64,000 nt of DNA from UBA9926 sp913064795 (GTDB lineage Bacteria; Pseudomonadota; Gammaproteobacteria; Pseudomonadales; Azotimanducaceae): the NCBI GenBank assembly GCA_045560765.1, contig JBJKZD010000010.1:496001-560000 (forward strand), given 5' to 3'. The translations under genes were made by a program, and so were the position numbers. The first letter of the stretch is position 1. Each line of letters begins with the position of its first letter. A model generated the notes under the pieces. That model was not told the origin of the DNA, did not search any database, and saw only the letters and a list, made by a program, of their open reading frames with translations. Positions 9,868 to 18,248 of the stretch are shown here, piece by piece.

Positions 9868-10815
9868 ATGAATAAATTAGAACAACTTAAGTCGATGACG
9901 GACGTGGTCGCGGATACTGGGGATATCGACGCCATTGCTCGATATCAGCCCATCGATGCCACCACCAATCCTTCCCTATTACTGAAAGCTGCAGGAATGA
10001 GTCAGTACGCTCATTATTTGGAGGCCGCCCGGGGCGTCGTCGGTCGCGGCGCTCAGGATCAATCGATTCGTCTGGAGCAGGCCTGTCGGCAGTTTGCGGT
10101 GGACATTGGCTGCGAAATTTTGAGTTTGATTCCGGGTCGGGTTTCATCTGAAGTTGATGCCAGACTTTCATTTGACACTGACCAAACTGTGGCTCAAGCC
10201 ATGGAACTCATCGAAGCCTATGATCGTCACGGAATCTCGCCAGATCGAATCCTGATTAAAATCGCGAGTACCTGGGAGGGTATCGAAGCGGCACGTCAAC
10301 TCGAGCGCAGGGGTCTACAATGCAATCTCACGCTGCTTTTTGGATTTGCGCAAGCGGCGGCTTGCGCGGATGCAGGGGTATACTTGATCTCTCCTTTTGT
10401 TGGGCGAATCCTCGATTGGTATCGCGCCAAGACCGGGGAGGCCTACTCGAGCGAAACCGACCCCGGGGTTGCCTCGGTGCGCCGCATTTATCGCTACTAC
10501 AAGGCTGAGCAGTATCAGACTGTTGTCATGGGGGCGAGTTTCAGAAACACTGGGGAAATCGAAGCCCTAGCAGGTTGTGATCGTTTAACCATCAGCCCTG
10601 ATCTCTTGAAGGCCCTAGAGGATGATGATGGACAGCTGGCACGAAAACTCACGCCTGATGTTCATAGTGAGGATCAAAGGGCGACTCAAAATGAAGGGGC
10701 ATTCCGTTGGGCACTCAATGAGGATGCGATGGCAACGGAGAAGCTCGCTGAGGGGATCCGGAACTTCGCAGCGGACCAAGTCAAACTTGAAGAACTTTTG
10801 TTAGAAGGCGCTTAG
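9868..10815 (+). CDS. tal: Transaldolase
   Basis: A 315-residue TalB-type enzyme that transfers a dihydroxyacetone unit between sedoheptulose-7-phosphate and glyceraldehyde-3-phosphate in the pentose phosphate pathway. Seen: ATTNPSLLLKA near the N-terminus, the Schiff-base lysine in ILIKIAST (~position 133), CNLTLLFGFAQAAACADAG and SPFVGRILDWY. Length is the normal ~315. It begins ~140 bp after the GH lipoprotein on the same strand, so it may be partly co-regulated with glycan use, although this gene is general housekeeping. The ribosome site is weak. A small inverted repeat (CCGTCG/CGACGG, 9800-9817) lies in the gap and may be an attenuator. Confidence 0.96.
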   Translation: MNKLEQLKSMTDVVADTGDIDAIARYQPIDATTNPSLLLKAAGMSQYAHYLEAARGVVGRGAQDQSIRLEQACRQFAVDIGCEILSLIPGRVSSEVDARLSFDTDQTVAQAMELIEAYDRHGISPDRILIKIASTWEGIEAARQLERRGLQCNLTLLFGFAQAAACADAGVYLISPFVGRILDWYRAKTGEAYSSETDPGVASVRRIYRYYKAEQYQTVVMGASFRNTGEIEALAGCDRLTISPDLLKALEDDDGQLARKLTPDVHSEDQRATQNEGAFRWALNEDAMATEKLAEGIRNFAADQVKLEELLLEGA

Positions 10816-10966
10816 CTAATTTAACAACAATTTGGGCGCTGAAGTGATATTGGCATGCGGCGCCTTAGCGCTCTGGTAACTCGCTGGACCTGTTGCGAGT
10901 CCTCAGGCCCGGTGGGAAGGGTCGGGCATACAAGCCCGCTTTAAGTCCTACGTCAAAACCGTCGGT

Positions 10967-11959
10967 CTAGTTCGAACCCTCTTTGCCTTTGCCGCCAGCG
11001 GATCCAGCCCGACGATCGAGGTGCGCCGTAAAGGCGGAAAACAGCTGTCTCGCAGAAGTAAACGCAGATTCCACGCCTTGAGATCCGCCCCAGTCGCCGC
11101 AGGCGCCAAGTTGCAAATCTAGGTCGAGCCAATAGGGTCTTTTCGCGGGCTGCTCGACCTTGGCATAGCGCCACCGGTGCATCGATCCTTCGATGAGCTT
11201 TAATTCGCAGATTGCGAGGAGTGCTTGTTCAATCTGTGCTTTGGACTGATCGAGCGGCTGCTCTAGATGGGCTTTGGCCCAATCGCGCTGAGCATGAATG
11301 ACCACAGCGTTGCCAGCTTGGCGACCAGCGCGACTGTCCATAAAGATGATTTGGTCAACGATCGGATCCTTGCAGGTGGCCATTTGCCATTGCGGTCGGG
11401 TCGTGGTTTTCGCGAGCAGGGTCAAGCTCGGCGCGTAGGTCGCACCCAGATCAGGCAGGAAAGGTGCAAGGATTAATTGAGATTGAGGGCTCGGGGCTGT
11501 TGAAAAAACCCAATCGAAGGGTCCTAAGGCGTTGTCTTTCGTGGTCAAAAACCAGTGCCCCGGCGCTCCTGTGACACCAAGAACCTCTGTTTCGGTCAAA
11601 ATCTGATTCGGGGTGATCAAATCCTGGATCCAGGATTTCATGCTCGGCTGACTGATTAAATGGGGCTCAAACCAGAGTCTGCTAAATGGTTTTTGGCGAT
11701 GACTGAGGGTCTTGATGTTGGGTTTCCAGTCGGCAATCACACCGGAAGTCTTGGCAGGTTCCAAAAATCGTTGCAAATCGAGTGAGCGGGCGGTGAAGTA
11801 GGGTGCCCCGTGATCCCAAGCCTGATGTTCTTGTCTTCGGGTGGCCATTCTACCCCCAGCACCCCGGGACTTTTCGAGGAGCGTCACCGCATGCTTGCTT
11901 TGAAGTTGGTGAGTCAACACTGCGCCGGACAAACCAGCGCCGATGATTGCGATATTCAT
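10967..11959 (-). CDS. Renalase-like FAD/NAD(P)-dependent oxidoreductase
   Basis: A 330-residue flavoprotein. The N-terminus has the FAD dinucleotide motif IAIIGAGLSG and the segment LLEKSRGAGGRMATRR followed by DHGAPYFTAR, a signature of the renalase-like branch of the amine oxidase superfamily. Bacterial renalases reoxidise isomeric NAD(P)H; other members remain uncharacterised. The C-terminal ACGDWGGSQGVESAFTSA is the second FAD contact region. It stands alone on the minus strand, convergent with the transaldolase gene, and gives no pathway clue. Confidence 0.8.
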   Translation of the reverse strand: MNIAIIGAGLSGAVLTHQLQSKHAVTLLEKSRGAGGRMATRRQEHQAWDHGAPYFTARSLDLQRFLEPAKTSGVIADWKPNIKTLSHRQKPFSRLWFEPHLISQPSMKSWIQDLITPNQILTETEVLGVTGAPGHWFLTTKDNALGPFDWVFSTAPSPQSQLILAPFLPDLGATYAPSLTLLAKTTTRPQWQMATCKDPIVDQIIFMDSRAGRQAGNAVVIHAQRDWAKAHLEQPLDQSKAQIEQALLAICELKLIEGSMHRWRYAKVEQPAKRPYWLDLDLQLGACGDWGGSQGVESAFTSARQLFSAFTAHLDRRAGSAGGKGKEGSN

Positions 11960-12062
11960 GAAGCCAGCCTGACCCTCAGGTAGCGCAGCGCGTAAAGATT
12001 GAGAGCCCTAGCCGCCAACGCTCGCTCAACCGTTGGGGGCGTGCTTGTGGTGGATAACGGCC

Positions 12063-13415
12063 TCACGTCGCTTGCTGCGTTTTTAGTAAAGCGTAACAGG
12101 GCATCGCTGCCACCAGGAGAATAAATCCGTAGTACACGGTTTCCGCGCCGGCTCCGATGATGACGAGCAGGGCGTACAAAAAGGCAAGAGCGGCTGTAAC
12201 AATCTTTTTCCGAGACCCAGGTTGATCCCGGAACAACAACATCGCGGTGACAGCGGCGAACGCCAAGGGAATAAGTGTGGTAAGTGTTGATAAGAGGATC
12301 ATCATGTTGAAGGCTTCGACGAGACTCTTGGAATAATTCATCAGTACCAGGAGACTGGCGAGGAACCCTGAGACAATCATCGCGCTGGCAGGGGTGCCGC
12401 CGGCATTGAGGCGATGCAACCGGCCAGGGAAGAGCCCATCGAGGGAAATCGCGCGCACCAGCTGCCCTGAGAGCAGTATTTGCGTGTTGAGGGCGCCAAA
12501 GGTCGCCATGACAGCGCCCGCCGCGATGATCCCCGCACCTGACCGCCCAAGCACCGCGACGGAGGCATCGGCAAAAGGTGCGTTGGAGTTTGCCAGGACA
12601 TCGGCCGGCAATAATAATATAACGCCGAGGTAAGCAATCAAATAAACCGCGAGTACAGTGAGTGTTCCGGTGAGCAAAATTTTTGGGATTAACCGTTCAG
12701 GATCTTTCATGTCTGCGGCAGGCACCGTTGCCCCTTCTAACCCCACAAAAGCCCACATGACCAAGGTTACGCTGGTCGCTATCGCTGCAAAATAGGATCC
12801 ACCCATCGGGTTAATGGAGGGAAGGTTGTCTGGTGTGCCGCCGTAGATGCCCAGCCCTCCGACAAGCAATAGCGGCAGAATTTTCAGTAGCGTTGTGGCC
12901 AGCTGGACCTGCCCGGACGCGGCGACCGAGCGGCTATTAATCAAAACCAAAAACCAAATGATGGCGAGTGTCACCGCGGCCGAACCGGCGGCGCTCGTTG
13001 CAAGTTGGGGAAAGAAAAAAGACAGATAGCCGACGCAGGCAACACTGATTGCAGCGGTTGCTGCCCAAATAGCGATCCAATAACCCCATCCAATCCAAAA
13101 GCCAATAAAATCCCCCATGCCAGCACGCGCATACGCATAGGGTCCGCCGATCACTGGCAGGGCCCGGGAAAGGTCTGAGAGCATGAAGGTTAAGATCAGC
13201 GCGCCGCAACCAGCGATGAACCAACCGGCAAACCCCATGAGTCCATAAGGGGCGAGCAACGCCGGCAGCATAAAAATGCCTGAACCAATGGTGCCGCCGA
13301 CCACGATGGCCCAGCCCCTCCAGAAACCGAGGGCCTTGGGTGCCGGGGGTGATGAAGTTTCTATTTCAGGGTGGTTGATGAGAATTACCTCCGAGAGTTT
13401 GTTAAAGCACATCAT
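12063..13415 (-). CDS. APC-superfamily amino acid permease
   Basis: A 450-residue polytopic membrane protein with about 12 hydrophobic helices. TM1 has GGTIGSGIFMLPALLAPYG, the unwound-helix GSG signature of amino acid/polyamine/organocation transporters; TM6 region has MWAFVGLEGATVPA. Family members import or exchange amino acids or polyamines. The start is backed by AGGA about nine bases upstream on the minus strand. The gene is divergent from the EthD gene. The substrate is not readable. Confidence 0.9.
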   Translation of the reverse strand: MMCFNKLSEVILINHPEIETSSPPAPKALGFWRGWAIVVGGTIGSGIFMLPALLAPYGLMGFAGWFIAGCGALILTFMLSDLSRALPVIGGPYAYARAGMGDFIGFWIGWGYWIAIWAATAAISVACVGYLSFFFPQLATSAAGSAAVTLAIIWFLVLINSRSVAASGQVQLATTLLKILPLLLVGGLGIYGGTPDNLPSINPMGGSYFAAIATSVTLVMWAFVGLEGATVPAADMKDPERLIPKILLTGTLTVLAVYLIAYLGVILLLPADVLANSNAPFADASVAVLGRSGAGIIAAGAVMATFGALNTQILLSGQLVRAISLDGLFPGRLHRLNAGGTPASAMIVSGFLASLLVLMNYSKSLVEAFNMMILLSTLTTLIPLAFAAVTAMLLFRDQPGSRKKIVTAALAFLYALLVIIGAGAETVYYGFILLVAAMPCYALLKTQQAT

Positions 13416-13577
13416 TGATCAGCTTTCCTACCTTACAGGAGAGATTCAAAGAGGGTTACCCCCTAGGGCCGGGCCAGAATTAGATGGGGAATTCAACATG
13501 GCGCGGGGAGTTCGACACGGCTGCGACTTTGCCGCACTATTTGATAAGCCGGAAAGCAGCTGAGCTTCCCGGAAACG

Positions 13578-13940
13578 ATGGAGATGACAGTGATTAAGCA
13601 AATTGTTTTTTTAAAACGGCGGGCGGACTTAGCGTTGCCCGAGTTTAAGGCCTATTACGAAAGTCACCATAGAAAGATTGGTGAACGGGTGTTGGGAGGT
13701 TATGCGACCCAATATCTGCGGCGCTATTTGGTGCCCTTGGGGGCTGAGCCTCCAGGAGGATTCGAGTTCGATGTCATGACAGAAATGTGGTTTCCCAATG
13801 AATCGGTGCAAAAAGCCTGCATGCAACATCTGAGTGATCCAGTCATTCAGGAAGAAATAGCGATTGATGAAGCTAAATTGTTTGAGCCGGGAACCAAGTG
13901 GGGGTGCCTTGTCTCAGAAGTAGAATCGTCCATGCCCTAG
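13578..13940 (+). CDS. EthD domain protein
   Basis: A 120-residue dimeric alpha/beta-barrel (ferredoxin-like) protein. The opening IKQIVFLKRRADLALPEFKA followed by YYESHHRKIGERV and YLRRYLVP matches the EthD family, small proteins often encoded beside cytochrome P450s and oxygenases whose exact chemistry is mostly unknown. A second ATG at 13584 is equally possible. It is divergent from the permease and convergent with the next exported-protein gene. Confidence 0.8.
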   Translation: MEMTVIKQIVFLKRRADLALPEFKAYYESHHRKIGERVLGGYATQYLRRYLVPLGAEPPGGFEFDVMTEMWFPNESVQKACMQHLSDPVIQEEIAIDEAKLFEPGTKWGCLVSEVESSMP

Positions 13941-13992
13941 CCAGCACTTAAAAAAATCGGCGCGCCAAAGTGCCCAGCCGCACGAGAAGGAT

Positions 13993-14700
13993 CTAATTGC
14001 GTCGCCGATAGACCAACTGGCGATCCTCGCTGACTTGGACCTCGAGGCCGGCCCAGCGGCCCTGGTCGTCAAACCGCACAACGAGGGGCGCTCCATCGAC
14101 GGAATCCAGAGAGATGTTTAGGGCGTGAAGGCCTGCCGGGCTGTCTCTCAAATCGCGCGTTTCGCTGATCGTCACGGCTTTAAGCGCACCGGTTTGGCCG
14201 TTCATTAAGGACCTTTGGTTGCTGATTTCGGGTCGCCAGTAGGCGTAGCTCCAAAGGCAGGGCACATCGGCTCGCCTGTGGGTCTGAGTGTTTGAGTTTG
14301 TCTTGACCAAATAGCGCTCTGGGGATGATTCGACGATGATCGTGGTCAGCTCGCCGCGGGTTTCGGTGCGTGCTTCGTAATCCGATAAACAGCCGCGCTC
14401 CCAGCGCTCGTTGTGGTGGTGCTGGTACCGAAAAACCTCCACACCTAAGAATTTGACGCGATAGTCTGCGGCCCCTACAACGGTCTGGAGGGTAGCGTTG
14501 AAATCGGTGACGACAAAAGTGTGCTCGCCAATGACCTTATCATTTAACAAAACGTCGAAGTCGTAATGGCTCACGGTTTGAGGGATGGCTTGAGGCATAT
14601 CAAGAGAGGCTTCTTGAGCAACGACCTGAGCGATTGAAGCGGCGGCAAGTAGTGTTCCAACGCAGCGTTGCCAGAGCTTGAAGTTGATGCAATTCATCAA
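13993..14700 (-). CDS. Exported DUF6134-like protein
   Basis: A 235-residue protein with a signal peptide (hydrophobic LLAAASIAQVVAQ, likely cleavage after AQVVAQ). The mature part is beta-rich: HYDFDVLLNDKVIGEHTFVV, then YRVKFLGVEVFRYQHHHNERW and CLSDYEARTETRGE. The opening 'X-G-x-H-x-F' and the layout resemble DUF6134/DUF3108-type periplasmic beta proteins of unknown function. Two Cys (in RGCLSDY and VPCLWSY) could form a disulfide. The function is not known. A similar exported protein lies at 43.6-44.5 kb. Confidence 0.6.
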   Translation of the reverse strand: MMNCINFKLWQRCVGTLLAAASIAQVVAQEASLDMPQAIPQTVSHYDFDVLLNDKVIGEHTFVVTDFNATLQTVVGAADYRVKFLGVEVFRYQHHHNERWERGCLSDYEARTETRGELTTIIVESSPERYLVKTNSNTQTHRRADVPCLWSYAYWRPEISNQRSLMNGQTGALKAVTISETRDLRDSPAGLHALNISLDSVDGAPLVVRFDDQGRWAGLEVQVSEDRQLVYRRRN

Positions 14701-14940
14701 GTAGTTACGGGTTGCCTGTTGAGGAGGATCAATCGAGATTGAAGTTCGAAGGTTTCAAAATCAGCTGTTTGAAAAGGAGAACCCGGAGTAGGGCTTTAGC
14801 GCGAACTACCTGGGTCTAGAGCGCCGAGCCTGGCGCATTATGACAAACCACACAGAGCGGATCCCTTGGGTCAAAACCTCAGCACAATAGGCGTGCTGTA
14901 ACGGGTTTATCTGTGTAGGCCCTTTATCAATCCGTCAACA

Positions 14941-15450
14941 TTAGTCGTACAAATAGCTGATCTCATCATTGACGAAAGTATATCTTGGGTGTTTGTACCA
15001 GCCATAGAGCAAAGCATGTCTGGGTTCTTTATGGACCTTCGTCTGAAAAACTTTGAGCGTACCGTCCACCGGTTCAAGCCAAAAATCCATGTCATAAACT
15101 TGGTCTGGATTTCCTTTGACGTGAAAGTCTGTGCAGGCGAAGTAGACGGTTTGACTGATTTGTCGAACCGGATCATGAACCTGCATAAAACGTAACGTCA
15201 GGCGCTCTCCGGTTTGATCATCAATGACTGACCAATCGCCATTGGCGTCCACGATCGCATCGACATGCAGTTGCATCGCGGTTTTGATGTCCTCCGAGTA
15301 ATACTGAGGTGGATCGACCGGTTCAGCGCGTAAGGTCCCCGCAGACAAGAGCGCCGTTAGGGTGAAAAACCTGATCAGGGTCGATGCAAGAAGTGCTATC
15401 AGCCTTGCGTAAGCTTGGGCATGAAATCCTCGGACACCGTAGACAGACAA
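14941..15450 (-). CDS. Exported protein of unknown function, start uncertain
   Basis: The supported part is a ~169-residue protein with a signal peptide (IALLASTLIRFFTLTALLSA, cleavage near TLRA/EP), then a soluble domain with AMQLHVDAIVDANGDWSVID, ERLTLRFMQVHDPVRQ and a C-terminal segment rich in His and Tyr. I do not recognise a family. No ATG or GTG precedes the signal peptide in frame after the upstream gene ends; TTG at 15450 is the best start, with CTG 15402 the alternative. The frame stays open back through the EHGG-repeat gene, where it gives only a low-complexity shadow. It follows that gene by ~22 bp and is probably co-transcribed. Confidence 0.55.
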   Translation of the reverse strand: MSVYGVRGFHAQAYARLIALLASTLIRFFTLTALLSAGTLRAEPVDPPQYYSEDIKTAMQLHVDAIVDANGDWSVIDDQTGERLTLRFMQVHDPVRQISQTVYFACTDFHVKGNPDQVYDMDFWLEPVDGTLKVFQTKVHKEPRHALLYGWYKHPRYTFVNDEISYLYD

Positions 15451-15472
15451 TTTGGGCGCCCGATTGTTTGGA

Positions 15473-15760
15473 TCAGTGCTTGGGCTTGCTGGCCGCAGCT
15501 GCACCGCCGTGTTCGCTGCTGCCTTTCTTCGGCGCGGCATTACCGCCGTGCTCACTGGCTGCCTTCTCTGGTGCGGCACTACCACCGTGCTCGCTGGCGG
15601 CTTTTTCTGGCGCGGCATTACCACCATGCTCACTGCCTTTTTTTGGAGCAGCATTACCGCCGTGCTCTTGTTTCGCCTTTTCTGGCGCGGCGCTGCCGCC
15701 ATGCTCTGCAGCGGTAAGAAGGCCGGGAATCATAAAGCTTAAGAAGATTAGGATACGCAT
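15473..15760 (-). CDS. Small exported EHGG-repeat protein
   Basis: A 95-residue protein with a signal peptide (MRILIFLSFMIPGLLTAA) and a mature region made only of six tandem 12-13-residue units of the type EHGG(S/N)AAP(E/K)KAxx (residues 19-95). Each unit has one His and a Gly-Gly, then Ala-Pro and charged residues. This is not a known enzyme fold; it is likely disordered, and may bind metal through the regular His or act as a charged periplasmic polymer. The repeat unit also repeats at the DNA level. It precedes another exported protein of unknown function. Function unknown. Confidence 0.65.
   Translation of the reverse strand: MRILIFLSFMIPGLLTAAEHGGSAAPEKAKQEHGGNAAPKKGSEHGGNAAPEKAASEHGGSAAPEKAASEHGGNAAPKKGSSEHGGAAAASKPKH
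15476..15706 (-). repeat. Tandem 36/39-bp coding repeat, six units
   Basis: Six units (39, 36, 39, 39, 39, 39 bp) encode the EHGG repeats. Unit identity is high in DNA as well as protein, so copy number may vary between strains by slippage or recombination. Confidence 0.8.
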
Positions 15761-16018
15761 TCTGAGGTTCTCTTAGGGTTTGAGGAGTGAATGTAGTCCA
15801 GCGGTTAAACGTTAACAGAAAGATGTGGTCATCGGCGAGTTTTATTCCCACTGTGCGATAAACGTTAGGGTAGTGGCCATGACGGTGTCCGTCTTTTTAA
15901 ACCCTTCGTTTGTTCCCTTTTTTGGGTTTAGTAACTTGTGATGGGTTAAGTATCTGGGGTTCATCAGATTGAAATGAAGGCGGGGCCCACCGCTGAATCA
16001 GCCTTTATAGTGGGCATC

Positions 16019-16903
16019 TTAGTTTGGTGAGTCCGGGATGGAATCAGGACTCAAGCTGAGGTTGGATTGTTTTACCGGCTCGGTGAGCCAATTCATTAAG
16101 GACATCGATTGGGTTCTATTGTCGGGTAAACCCAGCGGCAATTGTTGAATTTCAGCGCTCCTGAGAGGTGCCGCGGAGGATCGAAACAGCTTGTCCCAGA
16201 TGCTAAAAATGGTTGAAAAATTGGCATCACCGTACCGGCGATTGACCAAATGATGGGTGGCATGAAATCGAGGGGTTACAAACCAAGGGTTCAGTCGCGA
16301 TTCTATCGAATCTGGGAGATCCCAGTTGCTGTGATGGCCCTGAGCGCAGAGGCTCACCAATGCCTCAAACAAAAACCAAGCGATTGCGGAAGGCCCCCAA
16401 ATGACAACCCAGCAGGCTTTGGCGAGGGTTGATAGTAAAAGTTCGCCGGGATGAAATCGTAAGGCCGTGGTGACATCCATTTCGGTATCGCTGTGATGCG
16501 CTTTGTGGAAACGCCACAAAAATGGAACGCGATGATTGGCGCGATGCCAGAAATAATCAAAGGCATCCAGAACAATGATTGAGAGCACAAACTCAAGCCA
16601 CCCCGTGAAACCGATCCATCGCGCAATGCCCCAGCCTTGTTGCTCGACATAGACGAGCCAGGCCAGCATAGGCACAAAGGTCAAGATCCGGACAATTACA
16701 GTGTTGATCCCTGCCATAAACCCGTGAATGGCCAGACGAAAAATTTTGGATTGGGTTTGGTGATGAGCGAATGCAAAGTGTTCAAGAGATAAAAAGAACA
16801 CAAATCCAGCAACGAAGACGACAAGCCTACCTGTATCAAGGTCTAAATCCATTTGATATTGATCAATGTCTGAGAGCCCTTGGTTTTTTATCACGTGGCT
16901 CAA
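16019..16903 (-). CDS. Sterol desaturase / fatty acid hydroxylase family membrane protein
   Basis: A 294-residue integral membrane di-iron enzyme. Several hydrophobic helices precede the His boxes: HRANH (120-124), HKAHH (133-137), GHH (190-191) and HATHH (214-218), the eight-His set of the superfamily. Members hydroxylate or desaturate sterols, carotenoids or fatty acyl lipids. The last ~60 residues (after the third box) are polar and proline-rich. It is a single-gene unit on the minus strand, so the lipid substrate cannot be inferred. Confidence 0.9.
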   Translation of the reverse strand: MSHVIKNQGLSDIDQYQMDLDLDTGRLVVFVAGFVFFLSLEHFAFAHHQTQSKIFRLAIHGFMAGINTVIVRILTFVPMLAWLVYVEQQGWGIARWIGFTGWLEFVLSIIVLDAFDYFWHRANHRVPFLWRFHKAHHSDTEMDVTTALRFHPGELLLSTLAKACWVVIWGPSAIAWFLFEALVSLCAQGHHSNWDLPDSIESRLNPWFVTPRFHATHHLVNRRYGDANFSTIFSIWDKLFRSSAAPLRSAEIQQLPLGLPDNRTQSMSLMNWLTEPVKQSNLSLSPDSIPDSPN

Positions 16904-17376
16904 AGGAGCTCAAACCCGAGTTCCCAGTCAGTCGCTAGGCGAAAAGGCTGACAGAGCGTCGTAATCTCCTCCTAGAGACCTTCACAGTCGGTGAGCCTCT
17001 GACCTCACGCTAACTTTAATGGAACATGCTGACACCAAGGGGCTGGGCTGGGTTGAACTCTGGGCGGAGGTAAGAGATGAGATCTGTCATGAAAGCCGCG
17101 ACCAATTGAAATCCGGGTCCCGTGTTGTGACAGACGAGCTGGCTCTCGGCGAGTGATCGTCGCCTGTGTTTAAGAGGTACGCACAACTGGATCATCCTGC
17201 AGGAAAGCCGAGCCTAAATTGAAGCAGCGTTGTCGTCAGTCTGATCTGGATTTTTGGGGCTAAAGCCAAAAAAACAGAACCTCAACCAGACTGGCGATAG
17301 GGCCAGCCGCTTTGATTGCGTGGTTTCTGCAATCTTGTTAAGGTTCGCGGCGAATTGAATAATCAGGAGCGCAACC
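16904..17376. other. Intergenic region
   Basis: 473 bp between divergent genes. I see no gene, RNA or clear regulatory palindrome. The ribosome site CAGGAGCGCAACC of the next gene lies at its end. Confidence 0.5.
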
Positions 17377-18222
17377 ATGCAAAAAATAGGTGTTTTAGGT
17401 GCAGGAACCATGGGCGCTGGGATTGCACAAGCCTTCGCGAGCGTTGGGCTCGATGTTGTACTCAGGGATGTCTCAGATGATCTCCTCACGAGTGGCATTG
17501 AAGGGGTGACCTCAAGCCTCAACCGTCAAGTTGCCAAAGGGACCCTCGATGCGGCTGAACAAGCTGCTGTGCTCGCGCGCATTCACACCACAGTCGACCT
17601 CGCTGCGACCGCGGATTGCGACTTAGTGGTCGAGGCCATCATTGAAAATATGGCAATCAAAAAGGAAGTGTTCGCAGAGCTTGACCGTATCTGCCAACCG
17701 TCTTGTATTTTTGTGTCTAATACGTCGTCGCTCTCCATCACAGAAATTGCGAGTGCAACCCTGCGTCCTGAAAAAGTCATGGGTATGCACTTTTTTAATC
17801 CAGCACCGATTATGAAGTTGGTTGAGTTGATTCGGGGAATCGCCACATCCCAAGATACGGTGGATGCCGTTCAAGCTGTGGCTCAGCAAATCGGTAAGCA
17901 GCCCGTGGAAGTTGCCGAAGCCCCTGGCTTTGTTGTTAACCGAATTTTGGTTCCGATGATTAACGAGGCGGTTGGTATTTTGGCCGAAGGCCTGGCCTCG
18001 GCTCAGGATATTGATGCTGCGATGAAGCTTGGCGCAAACCACCCCATGGGTCCGCTGACCTTGGCCGATATGATTGGGTTAGATGTTTGTTTGGCCGTGA
18101 TGGATGTCTTTCACCAGGAATTCGGGGACTCTAAGTATCGAACGCATCCGCTCCTTCGCAAATACGTTCGAGCGGGTTGGTTGGGACGAAAATCGGGCAA
18201 AGGCTTTTACGATTATAGTTAA
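17377..18222 (+). CDS. 3-hydroxyacyl-CoA (3-hydroxybutyryl-CoA) dehydrogenase
   Basis: A 281-residue NAD-dependent enzyme that oxidises 3-hydroxyacyl-CoA to 3-ketoacyl-CoA. The N-terminal Rossmann motif is GVLGAGTMGAGIAQAFASVG; catalytic features are SNTSSLSIT, the active-site His in GMHFFNPAPIMKLVE, and NRILVPMINEA. The C-terminal domain has GANHPMGPLTLADMIGLD. This is the stand-alone ~280-residue form used in butyrate, PHB and phenylacetate metabolism, not the multifunctional FadB. It has a good ribosome site (CAGGAG). It is convergent with the hydrolase/thioesterase pair. Confidence 0.95.
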   Translation: MQKIGVLGAGTMGAGIAQAFASVGLDVVLRDVSDDLLTSGIEGVTSSLNRQVAKGTLDAAEQAAVLARIHTTVDLAATADCDLVVEAIIENMAIKKEVFAELDRICQPSCIFVSNTSSLSITEIASATLRPEKVMGMHFFNPAPIMKLVELIRGIATSQDTVDAVQAVAQQIGKQPVEVAEAPGFVVNRILVPMINEAVGILAEGLASAQDIDAAMKLGANHPMGPLTLADMIGLDVCLAVMDVFHQEFGDSKYRTHPLLRKYVRAGWLGRKSGKGFYDYS

Positions 18223-18248
18223 CCTTGAGCGGGGCAAGCTCCTCACGC

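Noticed and set aside
15476..15706. A CRISPR-like array of regular repeats
   Set aside because: Units are contiguous, without spacers, and encode a clean EHGG protein in frame with a signal peptide; they are coding repeats.
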